DNA of 64,000 bases from Tatumella citrea (GCF_002163585.1 NZ_CP015579.1:744001-808000); one strand, 5' to 3'; counted from the first letter of the stretch, positions 1 to 9,035 are shown. Program-made: numbers and translations. Notes: generated by a model from the sequence alone, not told the origin.

Positions 1-207
1 AATAAATTCTCTTAGGAAATTTAAAATACGATCTCTGATACCACTACGAGTCTGTAGCTGTAACCGCCGATCGGGAGGTATCATATCAGGCCATGAAGAA
101 ACATCACCACCATTAAGAATTGATCGCATAGAAACGTTCAATATATTAATAACTGTTGAATTTAACCAGTTTTCTTCTAGTGACAAGGGAGTGTATGTAA
201 AAAGCAT
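1..207 (-). CDS. Unrecognised protein of the restriction island, N-terminal 69 residues only
   Basis: An open frame starts with ATG at 207-205 and runs without a stop off the left edge, giving 69 residues that begin MLFTYTPLSLEENW. Its ATG overlaps the TGA of the upstream AAA ATPase gene as ATGA, so the two are very likely translationally coupled. That coupling, and codon use like its neighbours, support a real gene. The visible part has no catalytic motif. ATPases of this kind beside type I restriction genes are often followed by an HNH nuclease gene, and the SWPDMIPPDRR and RSGIRDR patches remind me of the start of such proteins, but this is inference. The missing hsdR could also lie further left. 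Confidence 0.7.
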   Translation of the reverse strand, partial: MLFTYTPLSLEENWLNSTVINILNVSMRSILNGGDVSSWPDMIPPDRRLQLQTRSGIRDRILNFLREFI

Positions 208-1805
208 CAGTTACCTTTCTTTTTCAACATCCGTAAATGATTTGCCAAAAATGCTTTCTCGACAGACTGCCCAAACTCATTTAAAACCTGTTCAATTTTT
301 TCTACATCATCTGATTTAAGTAACTCATTTATTCTCTCCTCGGCAATCTTTGATATCGGAGGGCTAATTTCAAAACAACTCTCAAGAATTCGGTCAAAAG
401 TTGCCCCAAACGTTTCGATTTCGGGTTCTTTAACTATAATTTTGTCTTTATAGCGTGAAAATATTAATACTTGCTCTCTTGGCATATCAGATGGGACAAA
501 AGGAGCGTGAGATGTAAGCAGAAGCTCTTGGTCATCTCTCGAACCTCTTAAATCCATTAAACGCTGAACAAACTTCACTCGCCATTGTGGATTGAAGTGT
601 GATTCTGGCTCATCAAGAAGAAATAATGCATTCTTTTCGTTTATCATTGCGTATATACCAAGAATCAATGCTTGTTGATGCTCACCATCTGATAGTGACA
701 CATAGTCAACAGCATTCTTCCTTTCACCAACAGGCCAGAAACGAACTTCTTCAAAACCGAAAACCATATCCTCTTGTTGCGGTTCTGGTAACCGAGAGGC
801 AAAACGGCGTTCCTTTACTGCCCTCTCTAAACGTTTACGAGCAGGTCTCGGAATCGCCAAATCATTCAATAATGCAAGTTTGTGTAGTGCACGATAAAGT
901 GAGAAAGCATCATTCCAAAAATAGGAAAAAGCATCACGAGTAGCTTCATTTATAAAAAAGTCAAAAATATATGTCTCAGTTTTCTTATCTTCGGTCCAAC
1001 AAGTCGCCGTACGCTTCAAAGACAAGATAATATTTTCAAGTTCATCGGTTAATTGAATACCTTTCCTCCCTGTATTTCTATTCCTTTTCACCGACGTTTT
1101 TGGCGCTGCCGAATGAGCCAAACGTACGACACAGCGACAAGAGGCAATATCTGAAAGACGAGCATGTCTCAGAATCTCATCTCTAATCTCTTGCTTTCCA
1201 AGCATAAGATTAGAGAATAACACCTCAAGATTGGTACCATAATCGATCATCATTAATCGATTATCTGGCAGGTTCATTGAGGCAGAATCCCCCAAAGCAG
1301 CTCCTGCCACATCGTTTGCATAACCGCTTCGACTGATCTGAAATGGCAAGCTCAGCGTCTCATTATCTCCAGATGTATAACCGATTACTATTGAAGGAAG
1401 ATACTTACCAAACTCAGGTGAGTCAGTACTAATTGGTTCTTGCAAACCATCACAATAAAGTTGAATGGGGCCAATATTTCGCCCTTGCTTGGTTCGAACC
1501 AGCTTAACATCTGTTAGCTTATTATTACTATCAAGCCCAATGAGATAATTCAGTTCAAAAAGCACATCATTGTTAGCACTTGCTCGTTCTTCCTGAGGCG
1601 CATGTTCATGCCATGCGGCCTGAAAAATCTCTGCTATTAATTGTAAAAACTGGGACTTACCCGACCCGTTTGGACCGATTAAACAAAGAGGTGACAATGC
1701 TTCACCTTGTTTTCCATCCGCTCCACGCCCAAACCAGACCTCAAGCCCATCAAACAACCTCCCATTGGTAGAAGAGCTTTCTACTTTTAGGTAGCGTAGC
1801 CTCAT
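207..1805 (-). CDS. Restriction-system-associated AAA/ABC-type ATPase
   Basis: A 532-residue cytoplasmic ATPase of the OLD/SMC-like AAA group. It has Walker A GPNGSGKS at 44-51, an ABC-type signature LSDGEHQ at 371-377, Walker B LFLLDEPESH at 394-403 and a histidine switch TSHAPF at 431-436. The region between Walker A and the signature is a long insert with no recognised fold. The ATG overlaps the hsdS TGA by four bases, and its own TGA overlaps the next ATG, so it is the middle gene of a coupled hsdS-ATPase-unknown string. The family is known beside type I restriction-modification genes. By analogy with ATPase-nuclease defence pairs such as Septu it may sense phage and license a partner nuclease; that role is inferred. 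Confidence 0.85.
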   Translation of the reverse strand: MRLRYLKVESSSTNGRLFDGLEVWFGRGADGKQGEALSPLCLIGPNGSGKSQFLQLIAEIFQAAWHEHAPQEERASANNDVLFELNYLIGLDSNNKLTDVKLVRTKQGRNIGPIQLYCDGLQEPISTDSPEFGKYLPSIVIGYTSGDNETLSLPFQISRSGYANDVAGAALGDSASMNLPDNRLMMIDYGTNLEVLFSNLMLGKQEIRDEILRHARLSDIASCRCVVRLAHSAAPKTSVKRNRNTGRKGIQLTDELENIILSLKRTATCWTEDKKTETYIFDFFINEATRDAFSYFWNDAFSLYRALHKLALLNDLAIPRPARKRLERAVKERRFASRLPEPQQEDMVFGFEEVRFWPVGERKNAVDYVSLSDGEHQQALILGIYAMINEKNALFLLDEPESHFNPQWRVKFVQRLMDLRGSRDDQELLLTSHAPFVPSDMPREQVLIFSRYKDKIIVKEPEIETFGATFDRILESCFEISPPISKIAEERINELLKSDDVEKIEQVLNEFGQSVEKAFLANHLRMLKKKGN

Positions 1806-3331
1806 TTTTTTACCCTCTGCAGATACATACTCGCAGTTTCCTTATCAAAAATCTGCTTTAGCCTAGGTTTTTCTTCTGCTAATAGTGCAAAAATTATATC
1901 TCGCATAGTGTCATATGGGATAGCATTTCGTTTAGCTATTTCTTCAAATAATAGCCCCTTGTCAGGCCAATTTTTACTATCTTCTAATAGGCTTTCTTTG
2001 GGGTTCTTCATAATCGATTCCTTCTTTCGGCGTGCTTGTGATGTTTCTTTTTTTACCGTCGTTTTCTCAGAGTAAATTTGAGATAAAGAGATATTCACAG
2101 GTTCATCACTCAACCCTTGAGGAACCAGTTGACCTCGAAAAGCCATTTTATGTATTGCAGCATCAAGTTTCGGTAATAAATTATTCAGAGCAGCATGCTC
2201 AGCCATTACTCTATTTAGCAATTCGAATGATGCCTCAATACATCTCACTATCTGCTCTTGCTTTTTCATTTCCGGCAAAACAATTTTTATTTTTCTTATA
2301 TCATCAAGACGTAAGCCTGCCTTAATCGCACCCCGATTATTTTTTTTGAGGAGAATTTGTCCTTCGGGGCTTACCAAAAACCATGCTAAATAGCGAGATA
2401 TCAATGGTGATTTTAGTCTCACTAAAGATATATGTTGGTTAACATATGCTTCTTCAAAATCGTCAGGAATAACAGCAACACGTCCTAAATCTGCAGTTAT
2501 AGTAACTAAAATATCACCATCTTGAATGCGTGTACGAGTTCCTTCGCTTCCACTTGGTGGAGCAACTTTTTGTTTATCAGAAAGGTCTAAGTCTATTGAG
2601 CCACGTTTAGTATTTCCAACACGTAGGAATAGTGACCCATCATTGGAATAATATTTAGCCCAACCACGAGAACCACTGGTTACAAACTCAGCCAACTCAT
2701 CAATAGTAGTATCAACCCCATCGACATGTTCAAAGACTAACTTAAGGATTGATTCTTTATATTTCTCAATTAAGGCTGGAATGCAATCAAGCTCATAATG
2801 TGCACGAATAATACGAGCATTCTGCTTCTCTATCTTTGAAATAATACGTTTTTGCTCATTTAGCGGAGGCAATGGTAGTGTATGTGTTTTTAAATAGCTG
2901 GCTGGAACCCGCTGCTGCCCTACAGCACCAGACATCACTTTTTGTGCCGCCTCACGAAAAGATTTTTGACGGATAAAACACCAAATATACTCTGGCAACA
3001 CTGCTCCACGGCTTCTTAGAACATGGAACTCTGTTGAACCAAATCCAATACCATTCTCTAAGCCGATAGCAACAGCTGATTTTCCATTTTCCATTGATGG
3101 TGTTATTTTTGCAAAGATAACATCATTCTCAGCAAACTGAGTAAATCCTTTATTCACCTCACGTAAAGGACGAACAACCCCATTAGTTATAGAACCTGAT
3201 ATTTCACTAACGGCAGCCATGGGTACGAATGTGACCATATCATCAAAAGTCAAATCAACAGACTTCCGCGGGTTTACATCAACGACATCTTCAAAAGTGA
3301 CGTTAATCCAACCTCTCGGCAGCTTATTCAT
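1802..3331 (-). CDS. hsdS: Type I restriction-modification specificity subunit HsdS
   Basis: A 509-residue DNA-recognition subunit of a type I restriction-modification enzyme. Two target-recognition domains are visible, at about 1-155 and 210-360. Each is followed by a conserved helical spacer, marked by LPPLNEQKRIISKIE near 155-170 and LPEMKKQEQIVRCIE near 350. A family-typical HKMAFRGQLVPQ follows near 400. The protein then continues about 95 residues beyond the normal end, with a lysine-rich linker and a small helical domain (DTMRDIIFALLAEEKPRLKQ). A GGGGGG-AG ribosome site precedes the ATG. hsdM ends 86 bases upstream and the ATPase gene overlaps its stop. The two target domains set the DNA sequence, which cannot be read from here. 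Confidence 0.93.
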   Translation of the reverse strand: MNKLPRGWINVTFEDVVDVNPRKSVDLTFDDMVTFVPMAAVSEISGSITNGVVRPLREVNKGFTQFAENDVIFAKITPSMENGKSAVAIGLENGIGFGSTEFHVLRSRGAVLPEYIWCFIRQKSFREAAQKVMSGAVGQQRVPASYLKTHTLPLPPLNEQKRIISKIEKQNARIIRAHYELDCIPALIEKYKESILKLVFEHVDGVDTTIDELAEFVTSGSRGWAKYYSNDGSLFLRVGNTKRGSIDLDLSDKQKVAPPSGSEGTRTRIQDGDILVTITADLGRVAVIPDDFEEAYVNQHISLVRLKSPLISRYLAWFLVSPEGQILLKKNNRGAIKAGLRLDDIRKIKIVLPEMKKQEQIVRCIEASFELLNRVMAEHAALNNLLPKLDAAIHKMAFRGQLVPQGLSDEPVNISLSQIYSEKTTVKKETSQARRKKESIMKNPKESLLEDSKNWPDKGLLFEEIAKRNAIPYDTMRDIIFALLAEEKPRLKQIFDKETASMYLQRVKK

Positions 3332-3417
3332 ACTCCCCCCTTACTCACAACAGATACAGATAGACATGCCACGCGCTAAGAAATAACGGACTGGATTGCT
3401 AATCAAGTTAAACATTA

Positions 3418-4827
3418 TCAATCCCTTAATTTTACGGTATCTGCAAGCTCATCTGCAATCGCCTCAATATCTAGTAGTGCAGAATTAAGATGACCAACAA
3501 TTGCTGTCATTATTTCATCGATATCGGTCAAGTCGCTTACCGATTCATCATCGCTAAGCCAAGAAATATCTAGATTATCTCCTCGCTTGGCAATAGCCTC
3601 TCTGGTATAACAGCGAAAACGACCATCCCCTCCCTGATCTTGACGAGGGGACAATCCATATGGATCATCTCCAAAGCAATTAATGAAGTCTTCAAAGTGT
3701 TTATATTCAAGTGGAGAAGTCTTTCCGAACTTCGGCATGTTCGCACGCATATCGTAGATCCAAATATTCTTAGTCCTCTGATTTTCATCACCTTGCAGAG
3801 AGAAAAATAGAACATTTGTTTTTACGCCAGCAGCATAAAAAATCCCAGTAGGCAGCCGTAAGATAGTATGAAGATTGCATTTATCCATCAATTCCGTTCT
3901 TATTGCTTTTGCAACACCGCCTTCAAATAAAATATTATCAGGAAGAACAACTGCAGCACGACCACCAGGTTTGAGGCAAAGGTAAATATGCTGCAAAAAA
4001 GCAAGTTGCTTATTGCTATTAGGAAATGGAATATCATTTCTTAGAGGGCGTTTGCTACCTGCTTTACTACCAAACGGTGGGTTAGCAAGTATAATATTTG
4101 CAGGTTCTAAGCTTTCTGCATCATCAGTAAGAGCATCTCCATAAATAATTTCCGCATCTAAGCCGTGTAAAAATGTATTCATCAAACAAATTCTACGAGT
4201 ATTTTTTTCTATTTCTACCCCCTGATATTTAGGAGGGTTAGATTTATATTCTTTTATGGAATTAGCACGCAGAATATAATCATTAGCAGCCACAAGGAAA
4301 CCACCACTTCCAGTAGCAGGATCTTGAATAAGATCGCCGAGGGCTGGTTTTGTTAATTTGACAATAGCCTCAACCAATGGTCGAGGCGTAAAGTATTGTC
4401 CTGCACCAGAACGGGTGTCTTGCGCACTTTTATCAATTAAGCCACTATAAAAATCACCAAATCCATCCTTACCCACTTGATGCCAATCGATTTTTGCAAT
4501 TCCATCAATAACTGCCTTAAGGTTCTCTGAATGAGAAAAGACTGTCGTAGGAAACGCATAAATGGCTTTGATAACCTCATTTTCTACGGTTGCACCTAAG
4601 TGAGTAAGCGTCTCTTGATAAAATCCTAGCAGCCCCTCTTCACTATGTGACTCCAAATCTGCCCAACGAGCCCCCTCAGGGATAAGTGTCTCTGTCCCAT
4701 TTTCTTCCGCGATTTTGAGAAAAAGCAAGTAGCTGAGCTCGGACACATACTGATAGTAAGTTATGCCGTCACCTCGCAAAATGTTGCAAAGGCTCCAGAC
4801 TTTTTGGATGATGTTATCTTGTTTCAT
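3418..4827 (-). CDS. hsdM: Type I restriction-modification DNA methyltransferase HsdM
   Basis: A 469-residue N6-adenine methyltransferase subunit that works with HsdS to methylate host DNA. The N-terminal helical domain (about 1-130) is followed by the SAM motif DPATGSGG at 169-176 and the catalytic NPPF at 249-252, the order of gamma-class N6-adenine methylases. Length is normal for the shorter HsdM group. It is the first gene of the minus-strand operon, with hsdS next. The ribosome site before the ATG is weak (GAGAC). No hsdR lies to its right, where remnants of mobile elements begin, so the endonuclease subunit must be left of the window or absent. Confidence 0.95.
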   Translation of the reverse strand: MKQDNIIQKVWSLCNILRGDGITYYQYVSELSYLLFLKIAEENGTETLIPEGARWADLESHSEEGLLGFYQETLTHLGATVENEVIKAIYAFPTTVFSHSENLKAVIDGIAKIDWHQVGKDGFGDFYSGLIDKSAQDTRSGAGQYFTPRPLVEAIVKLTKPALGDLIQDPATGSGGFLVAANDYILRANSIKEYKSNPPKYQGVEIEKNTRRICLMNTFLHGLDAEIIYGDALTDDAESLEPANIILANPPFGSKAGSKRPLRNDIPFPNSNKQLAFLQHIYLCLKPGGRAAVVLPDNILFEGGVAKAIRTELMDKCNLHTILRLPTGIFYAAGVKTNVLFFSLQGDENQRTKNIWIYDMRANMPKFGKTSPLEYKHFEDFINCFGDDPYGLSPRQDQGGDGRFRCYTREAIAKRGDNLDISWLSDDESVSDLTDIDEIMTAIVGHLNSALLDIEAIADELADTVKLRD

Positions 4828-4948
4828 TTGCGTCTCAGGCTGAAAAGATTAGACTACTCGTTAGTGTGCCAGAACATGACTCAGCTATCTACGTGTAATA
4901 GCCCCGTTTAAACCGGATACCTCGACAGTAAGACATAGGCATAGACCT

Positions 4949-5181
4949 ATGTTTAACACCAGTCAAACTGGTACGATGGTTGAAGTGTTATCAGAGCGTC
5001 ACCGCCGTACCCTACAGGAAAAATTACCATTATCCACCAGACAATGAAGCCCAGCATGACCGTGTCTCATGTCGTACACTTGCATGACATCAATGCAAAC
5101 CAGATATTCAAATGACGCAAGCAATATGAAAACGGTTCACTGGTGGCTGTTACATCGGGTGAGGGAGTGATACCTACCTCC
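4949..5181 (+). pseudogene. Degenerate IS2-like (IS3 family) orfA fragment
   Basis: Conceptual translation gives the start of an IS2 InsC-type helix-turn-helix protein: MFNTSQTG, then VLSERHRRTLQEK. After a one-base frameshift near the run of A at about 5019 it continues KITIIHQTMKPSMTVSHVV, then NANQIF, an in-frame TGA in place of a residue, then RKQYENGSLVAVTSGEGVIPTS. IS2 OrfA has the matching pattern with GMTVSLVARQHGV and WRKQYQEGSLTAVAAGE. The match stops at about 5181 and no orfB follows. It is therefore an inactivated, truncated insertion-sequence relic. Insertion-sequence ends and target duplication are not visible. Confidence 0.7.
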
Positions 5182-5340
5182 GGGTACCACCTTTCCTTTT
5201 TTATACCACCTTACCAATCAATATATTCCTGTGATTCAATAAGTTGTCTTAAAAATCTTTTCCGATGCGTTTTGATTTATCCCTTCGTATCGGGAATCTG
5301 TGGATCAGATTGTGGGTCATTCAGTTCGACGAACGGGGGG

Positions 5341-5827
5341 ATCACAAACGACGGATTAGCCGTTGTCATCACGCTAGATGATGATGGTTTTCCTGCTCGG
5401 TTCGAGTCTTCGAAAATCACCGGCTGGATGCTGGAGTATCATCTTGATAACCAGCTCACACGGCTTATTCTGGAAAAGAAAGGCGCTTATGGATGGGTTA
5501 GTTACACTTGCTCAACGTTCCGCAGCCGTTATCAATTATATCACCTGAACGGGGTGATAACGTTACCAGACGGAACAGCCATCGCAGTAGAAACTGAGCG
5601 CAGTCTGAAAACCAAAGCCAATTATCATGGTGATTATCACCAACCATTTGTTGACCCGCACGCAGCAACACTGGATGTACGTTTTCTATATCGTACCCAC
5701 CCCGCAGATGAAACGCGTGATTGAGCTGCTGTTCAATAGCGTGAAAACGCCATCGTTAACCGTCAACACATCCCGCTGGAAGCGCGGCATCGTCATGTTT
5801 TCGGATTTGATACATAGATCAATTTAA
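5341..5827 (+). pseudogene. Degenerate plasmid-mobilisation / replication-relaxation-type protein
   Basis: The first part in one frame contains HLDNQLTRLILEKKGAYGW, then VITLPDGTAIAVETERSLKTKA. After about 5640-5690 the sense passes to the next frame, giving VFYIVPTPQMKRVIELLF, then SVKTPSLTVNTSRW and MFSDLI. The order of a histidine/arginine helix, a PDG...IAVE.E core and a YI...P segment is that of the MobC/replication-relaxation group found on mobilisable plasmids and integrative elements. The frameshift and the lack of a credible start (5182-5340 looks non-homologous) mark it as a broken gene. Family assignment is from memory of the pattern. Confidence 0.5.
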
Positions 5828-5916
5828 TCTAAAATATCTTTGTATCTGTCCCAATATGGTAACTCCACTTCAACTTCTTTATTGGGATTACCATTTTTCG
5901 GACACCATGCATCAGA
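5824..5916 (-). pseudogene. C-terminal tail of an unidentified gene
   Basis: On the minus strand a 30-codon stretch ends at TAA 5826-5824 and reads DAWCPKNGNPNKEV, then ELPYWDRYKDILD. Its composition (W, C, Y and alternating charge) looks like real protein rather than chance, but an in-frame TAG lies two codons upstream and there is no start. It is probably the surviving end of a gene cut by rearrangement. I do not recognise the family. The rest of 5917-6079 is AT-rich with no gene. Confidence 0.3.
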
Positions 5917-6079
5917 CTAGTTTTTATTGACAGATGAATCTTAACCCCACCTCATTATCTATATGTATAAATCGCAGATATCAACATCAAAAAATTGTTA
6001 CCACATTGCAGACCATGAATATAGCATAATCATTTTAAATACTCTTGATATAACAAACCATATTAAAAAACATTTTAAT

Positions 6080-7183
6080 TTAAAATAATTTTATTATTTT
6101 CTTATCATTAAGCAGGATTTCAACAAAGCTGCCTTTTCCTCGCACCACCCTTTCTTTTACTTCCTTTAAGATTTCATCTATTATATACCCCTCATTTTGA
6201 TATGTATACTCCATGGGCATATTTACTATAAGTATCCTTTCATCTCCATATTCCTTTTCATGCTTTAAGTTTATTGCCCTTACAATTTTGTCAGGGAACA
6301 TATCAAATTCCTTTTTCAAATCGTGCATATTTTTTACTGGCAAATATCCTTCTGGTGTGACACTTTTTCTTATTGATAAGTAATGATGGTCATGATCAGG
6401 CACAGCAGATGTTATTTCCAATATAATAGCAAACTTATCGTTGAATATTTTTGCGTCAAAATTATCTTTTTTAATACCCAACTGAGTGTATAAATCCTTC
6501 GGAATATTTTTATATTCAACATATTTTATTATTGGAAGGCACTCCTCCCTCAGCGTTTTATTTCCTTCATACTTACTCGAAAAAAAGCCATCATCAGCAT
6601 ACATATACTCATGATGCTCAGAATGATTGGTAATACTCATATAATCATTAATTGTTTTTTTAAATTCAGATAATTTCATTATAGTACTGACTTTAGAAAT
6701 ATCGAAAGTCTCTTTACTATAAGATTTTTCTCTTGGTGGATGCGTAGGTTTTATATACATGTCATAAGTAAAAACCATATGGCAATAATAGTTTGCCAAA
6801 AAGGGATGCATGTAATTTTTAAAATTTTCATCATGATTATTGAAAGAGTATAGTTCATCGTCCTCCTTAATAAAAAAACAGTTCATCACATCATTTACGT
6901 TGCTTTTAATAAAAGAATTTATATTTATCAAAACATCTTTTTCATTTACTGAAAAACTATATATCCAATAAAAATTCTCAGATATATTAATATCCTCATA
7001 CTCCTGAAGATAAACATCGACATCAAATTCATCTTTCACTTTCAACAAGATATCATTCATTTTCTTATTGAAATTTTTATAGCTACTCCATCCTAAAGTC
7101 GTATAAGGCACTCCTTGAGAAAAATTAATAAATGTATGTGACTGTGTACTTTCCATCTTTTCAAAAGAATTTATGTCAATCAT
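6080..7183 (-). CDS. Unrecognised AT-rich accessory gene
   Basis: Encodes 367 residues from the ATG at 7183 (MIDINSFEKME). This start has GAGGG five bases upstream and is preferred to an ATG 19 codons earlier that lacks a ribosome site. The protein is rich in Asn, Asp, Lys, Tyr and Phe, with no signal peptide, membrane segment or motif I can name. Features worth noting are PDHDHHYLSIRKS near 280 and a C-terminal segment with VRGKGSFVEILLNDKK. Codons are far more AT-rich than in the chromosome to the right, so it was probably acquired. It stands alone between mobile-element debris and a toxin-antitoxin pair, a usual place for defence or toxin/immunity genes; function unknown. Confidence 0.75.
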   Translation of the reverse strand: MIDINSFEKMESTQSHTFINFSQGVPYTTLGWSSYKNFNKKMNDILLKVKDEFDVDVYLQEYEDINISENFYWIYSFSVNEKDVLININSFIKSNVNDVMNCFFIKEDDELYSFNNHDENFKNYMHPFLANYYCHMVFTYDMYIKPTHPPREKSYSKETFDISKVSTIMKLSEFKKTINDYMSITNHSEHHEYMYADDGFFSSKYEGNKTLREECLPIIKYVEYKNIPKDLYTQLGIKKDNFDAKIFNDKFAIILEITSAVPDHDHHYLSIRKSVTPEGYLPVKNMHDLKKEFDMFPDKIVRAINLKHEKEYGDERILIVNMPMEYTYQNEGYIIDEILKEVKERVVRGKGSFVEILLNDKKIIKLF

Positions 7184-7276
7184 ATTACCCTCTATAAAGT
7201 TTAACTTACAATAATTGTAAACACTCCGAAAAAATAACATTCATTTCTAAATGGTACTGAAAAAAATAGTCTGAAA

Positions 7277-8055
<779 letters not shown>

Positions 8056-8233
8056 GATGTTATCCTCCGGCCTACTCTCTGGATATTGATCATACAGCAA
8101 ATGTAACGCTAATGTCATTACGATTTATTAGTACCATAGGGAATCGAACCAAAGGAACGAACCAGACATTTCTTTATCGCCTGTGCTACATCATTTTGAT
8201 CTACATATGAAATTACGGGTCACAACACGGGTC

Positions 8234-8263
8234 TTGACAACTAGAGCGATTAATATTTATGCT
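8234..8263 (+). promoter_or_regulatory. Strong sigma-70-like promoter reading into the tRNA-like repeats
   Basis: A perfect TTGACA (8234-8239), an 18-base spacer and TATGCT (8258-8263). Nothing coding follows. Transcription from about 8270 would cross the tRNA-3'-like sequence and stop at the terminator ending near 8344. Confidence 0.5.
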
Positions 8264-8291
8264 AGATTTCAACTTAATAGAAAGCTGAATG

Positions 8292-8310
8292 TTCCCGAGT
8301 TCGGGCACCA
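8292..8310 (+). other. Possible attachment-site scar: tRNA-Phe-like 3' end
   Basis: TTCCCGAGTTCGGGCACCA closely resembles the 3' end of tRNA-Phe (TTCCGAGTCCGGGCACCA in E. coli, from memory) and is followed by a terminator as tRNA genes are, but no tRNA body precedes it. This is what the far end of an island integrated in a tRNA gene leaves behind. A more altered copy is at 8478-8494. The intact tRNA would be left of the window. Confidence 0.45.
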
Positions 8311-8321
8311 CTAATTAGAAG

Positions 8322-8344
8322 AACCCGCCTCTGGCGGGTTTTTT
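8322..8344 (+). terminator. Rho-independent terminator in repeat copy 1
   Basis: Stem AACCCGCC/GGCGGGTT with loop TCT, followed by a T run and GCTTTTTATT. Confidence 0.85.
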
Positions 8345-8461
8345 GCTTTTTATTACCTGTAAATAGCAGCGGCCCGAACTCTTCATCGAACAAGGTTCGA
8401 TGACTCGCCTCATCCCTGAGGCTCGCCCCTGCGGGGTTGCGCTGATGCGCAATGCAAATAT

Positions 8462-8645
8462 GTTCCCGACGCATTTGTCCGGGTACGGGCACCACTATTT
8501 AGAAGAACCCGCCTCTGGCGGGTTTTTTGCTTTTTATTACCTGTAAATAGCAGCGGCCCGAACTCTCCATCGAACCTGGTTCGATGACTCGCCTCATCCC
8601 TGAGGCTCGCCCTCGCGGGGTTGCGCTGATGCGCAATGCAAATGT
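8462..8645 (+). repeat. Tandem repeat copy 2
   Basis: Second direct copy, about 13 bases longer near its start (CGCATTTGTCCGGGTACGGG in place of GAGTTCGGG). Terminator and downstream hairpins are kept. The sequence after 8656 up to the next gene at 9036 is AT-rich and non-repetitive, with no gene visible. Confidence 0.85.
8506..8526 (+). terminator. Rho-independent terminator in repeat copy 2
   Basis: Identical stem, loop and T run to the terminator of copy 1. Confidence 0.85.
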
Positions 8646-9035
8646 GTTCCCGACAGCACTATCGCTCCGGTTAAAGGTAATCAACCTTATCATTAAAAGT
8701 ATCTTTGTTAAGGTAATTTATAATTTAGGCTTATTTTGGAAATGAAAATCAATTATTGATGATTAATTCTAAGGGATGTGCGTGATATATTTCAGGTGTT
8801 TTTTATCATAAATAATAGTTGCCTGGTGTGACTTTTATATTCGCATTGAGAAATTTGGGGTGGCTTTAGTGTGATTTTATAAAGAAATCGATAATTTAAT
8901 TTGCTGGTGCTTGTCAAAATTATAGCATGGTCTATATGTCATACGGCCTTAATCAAGGCTGTTTTATGATTAAAAAATAATATTAATTTTTAGGCTGGTA
9001 ATATTGTTAATATATTGGGTTATAAAGGGGCTGTT

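Larger units (their letters stand above)
8291..8461 (+). repeat. Tandem repeat copy 1 (tRNA-end-like, terminator, hairpins)
   Basis: First of two direct copies sharing almost the whole sequence from GTTCCCGA to AATGCAAAT. Order inside: tRNA-3'-like end to CACCA, terminator, an AT-rich stretch, then GGCCCGAACTC, a hairpin CATCGAAC/GTTCGATG, CCTC/GAGG and a GC-rich hairpin. Differences between copies fall mostly in loops. A third GTTCCCGACA start at 8646 is cut short. Confidence 0.85.

Noticed and set aside
5143..5724. A 193-codon plus-strand frame as an intact gene
   Set aside because: Its beginning is the end of the IS2-like orfA relic, its middle matches nothing and its end is a mobilisation-type protein that continues in another frame. 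It is a chance join of two pseudogenes.
8132..8165. GGTTCGATTCCCTATGGTA on the minus strand as a second tRNA-type attachment site
   Set aside because: It resembles a T-arm, but there is no acceptor pairing, CCA end or terminator; too weak to list.
8274..8693. Minus-strand frames of 64-73 codons across the tandem repeats
   Set aside because: They repeat because the DNA repeats, cross two terminators and have no ribosome site.
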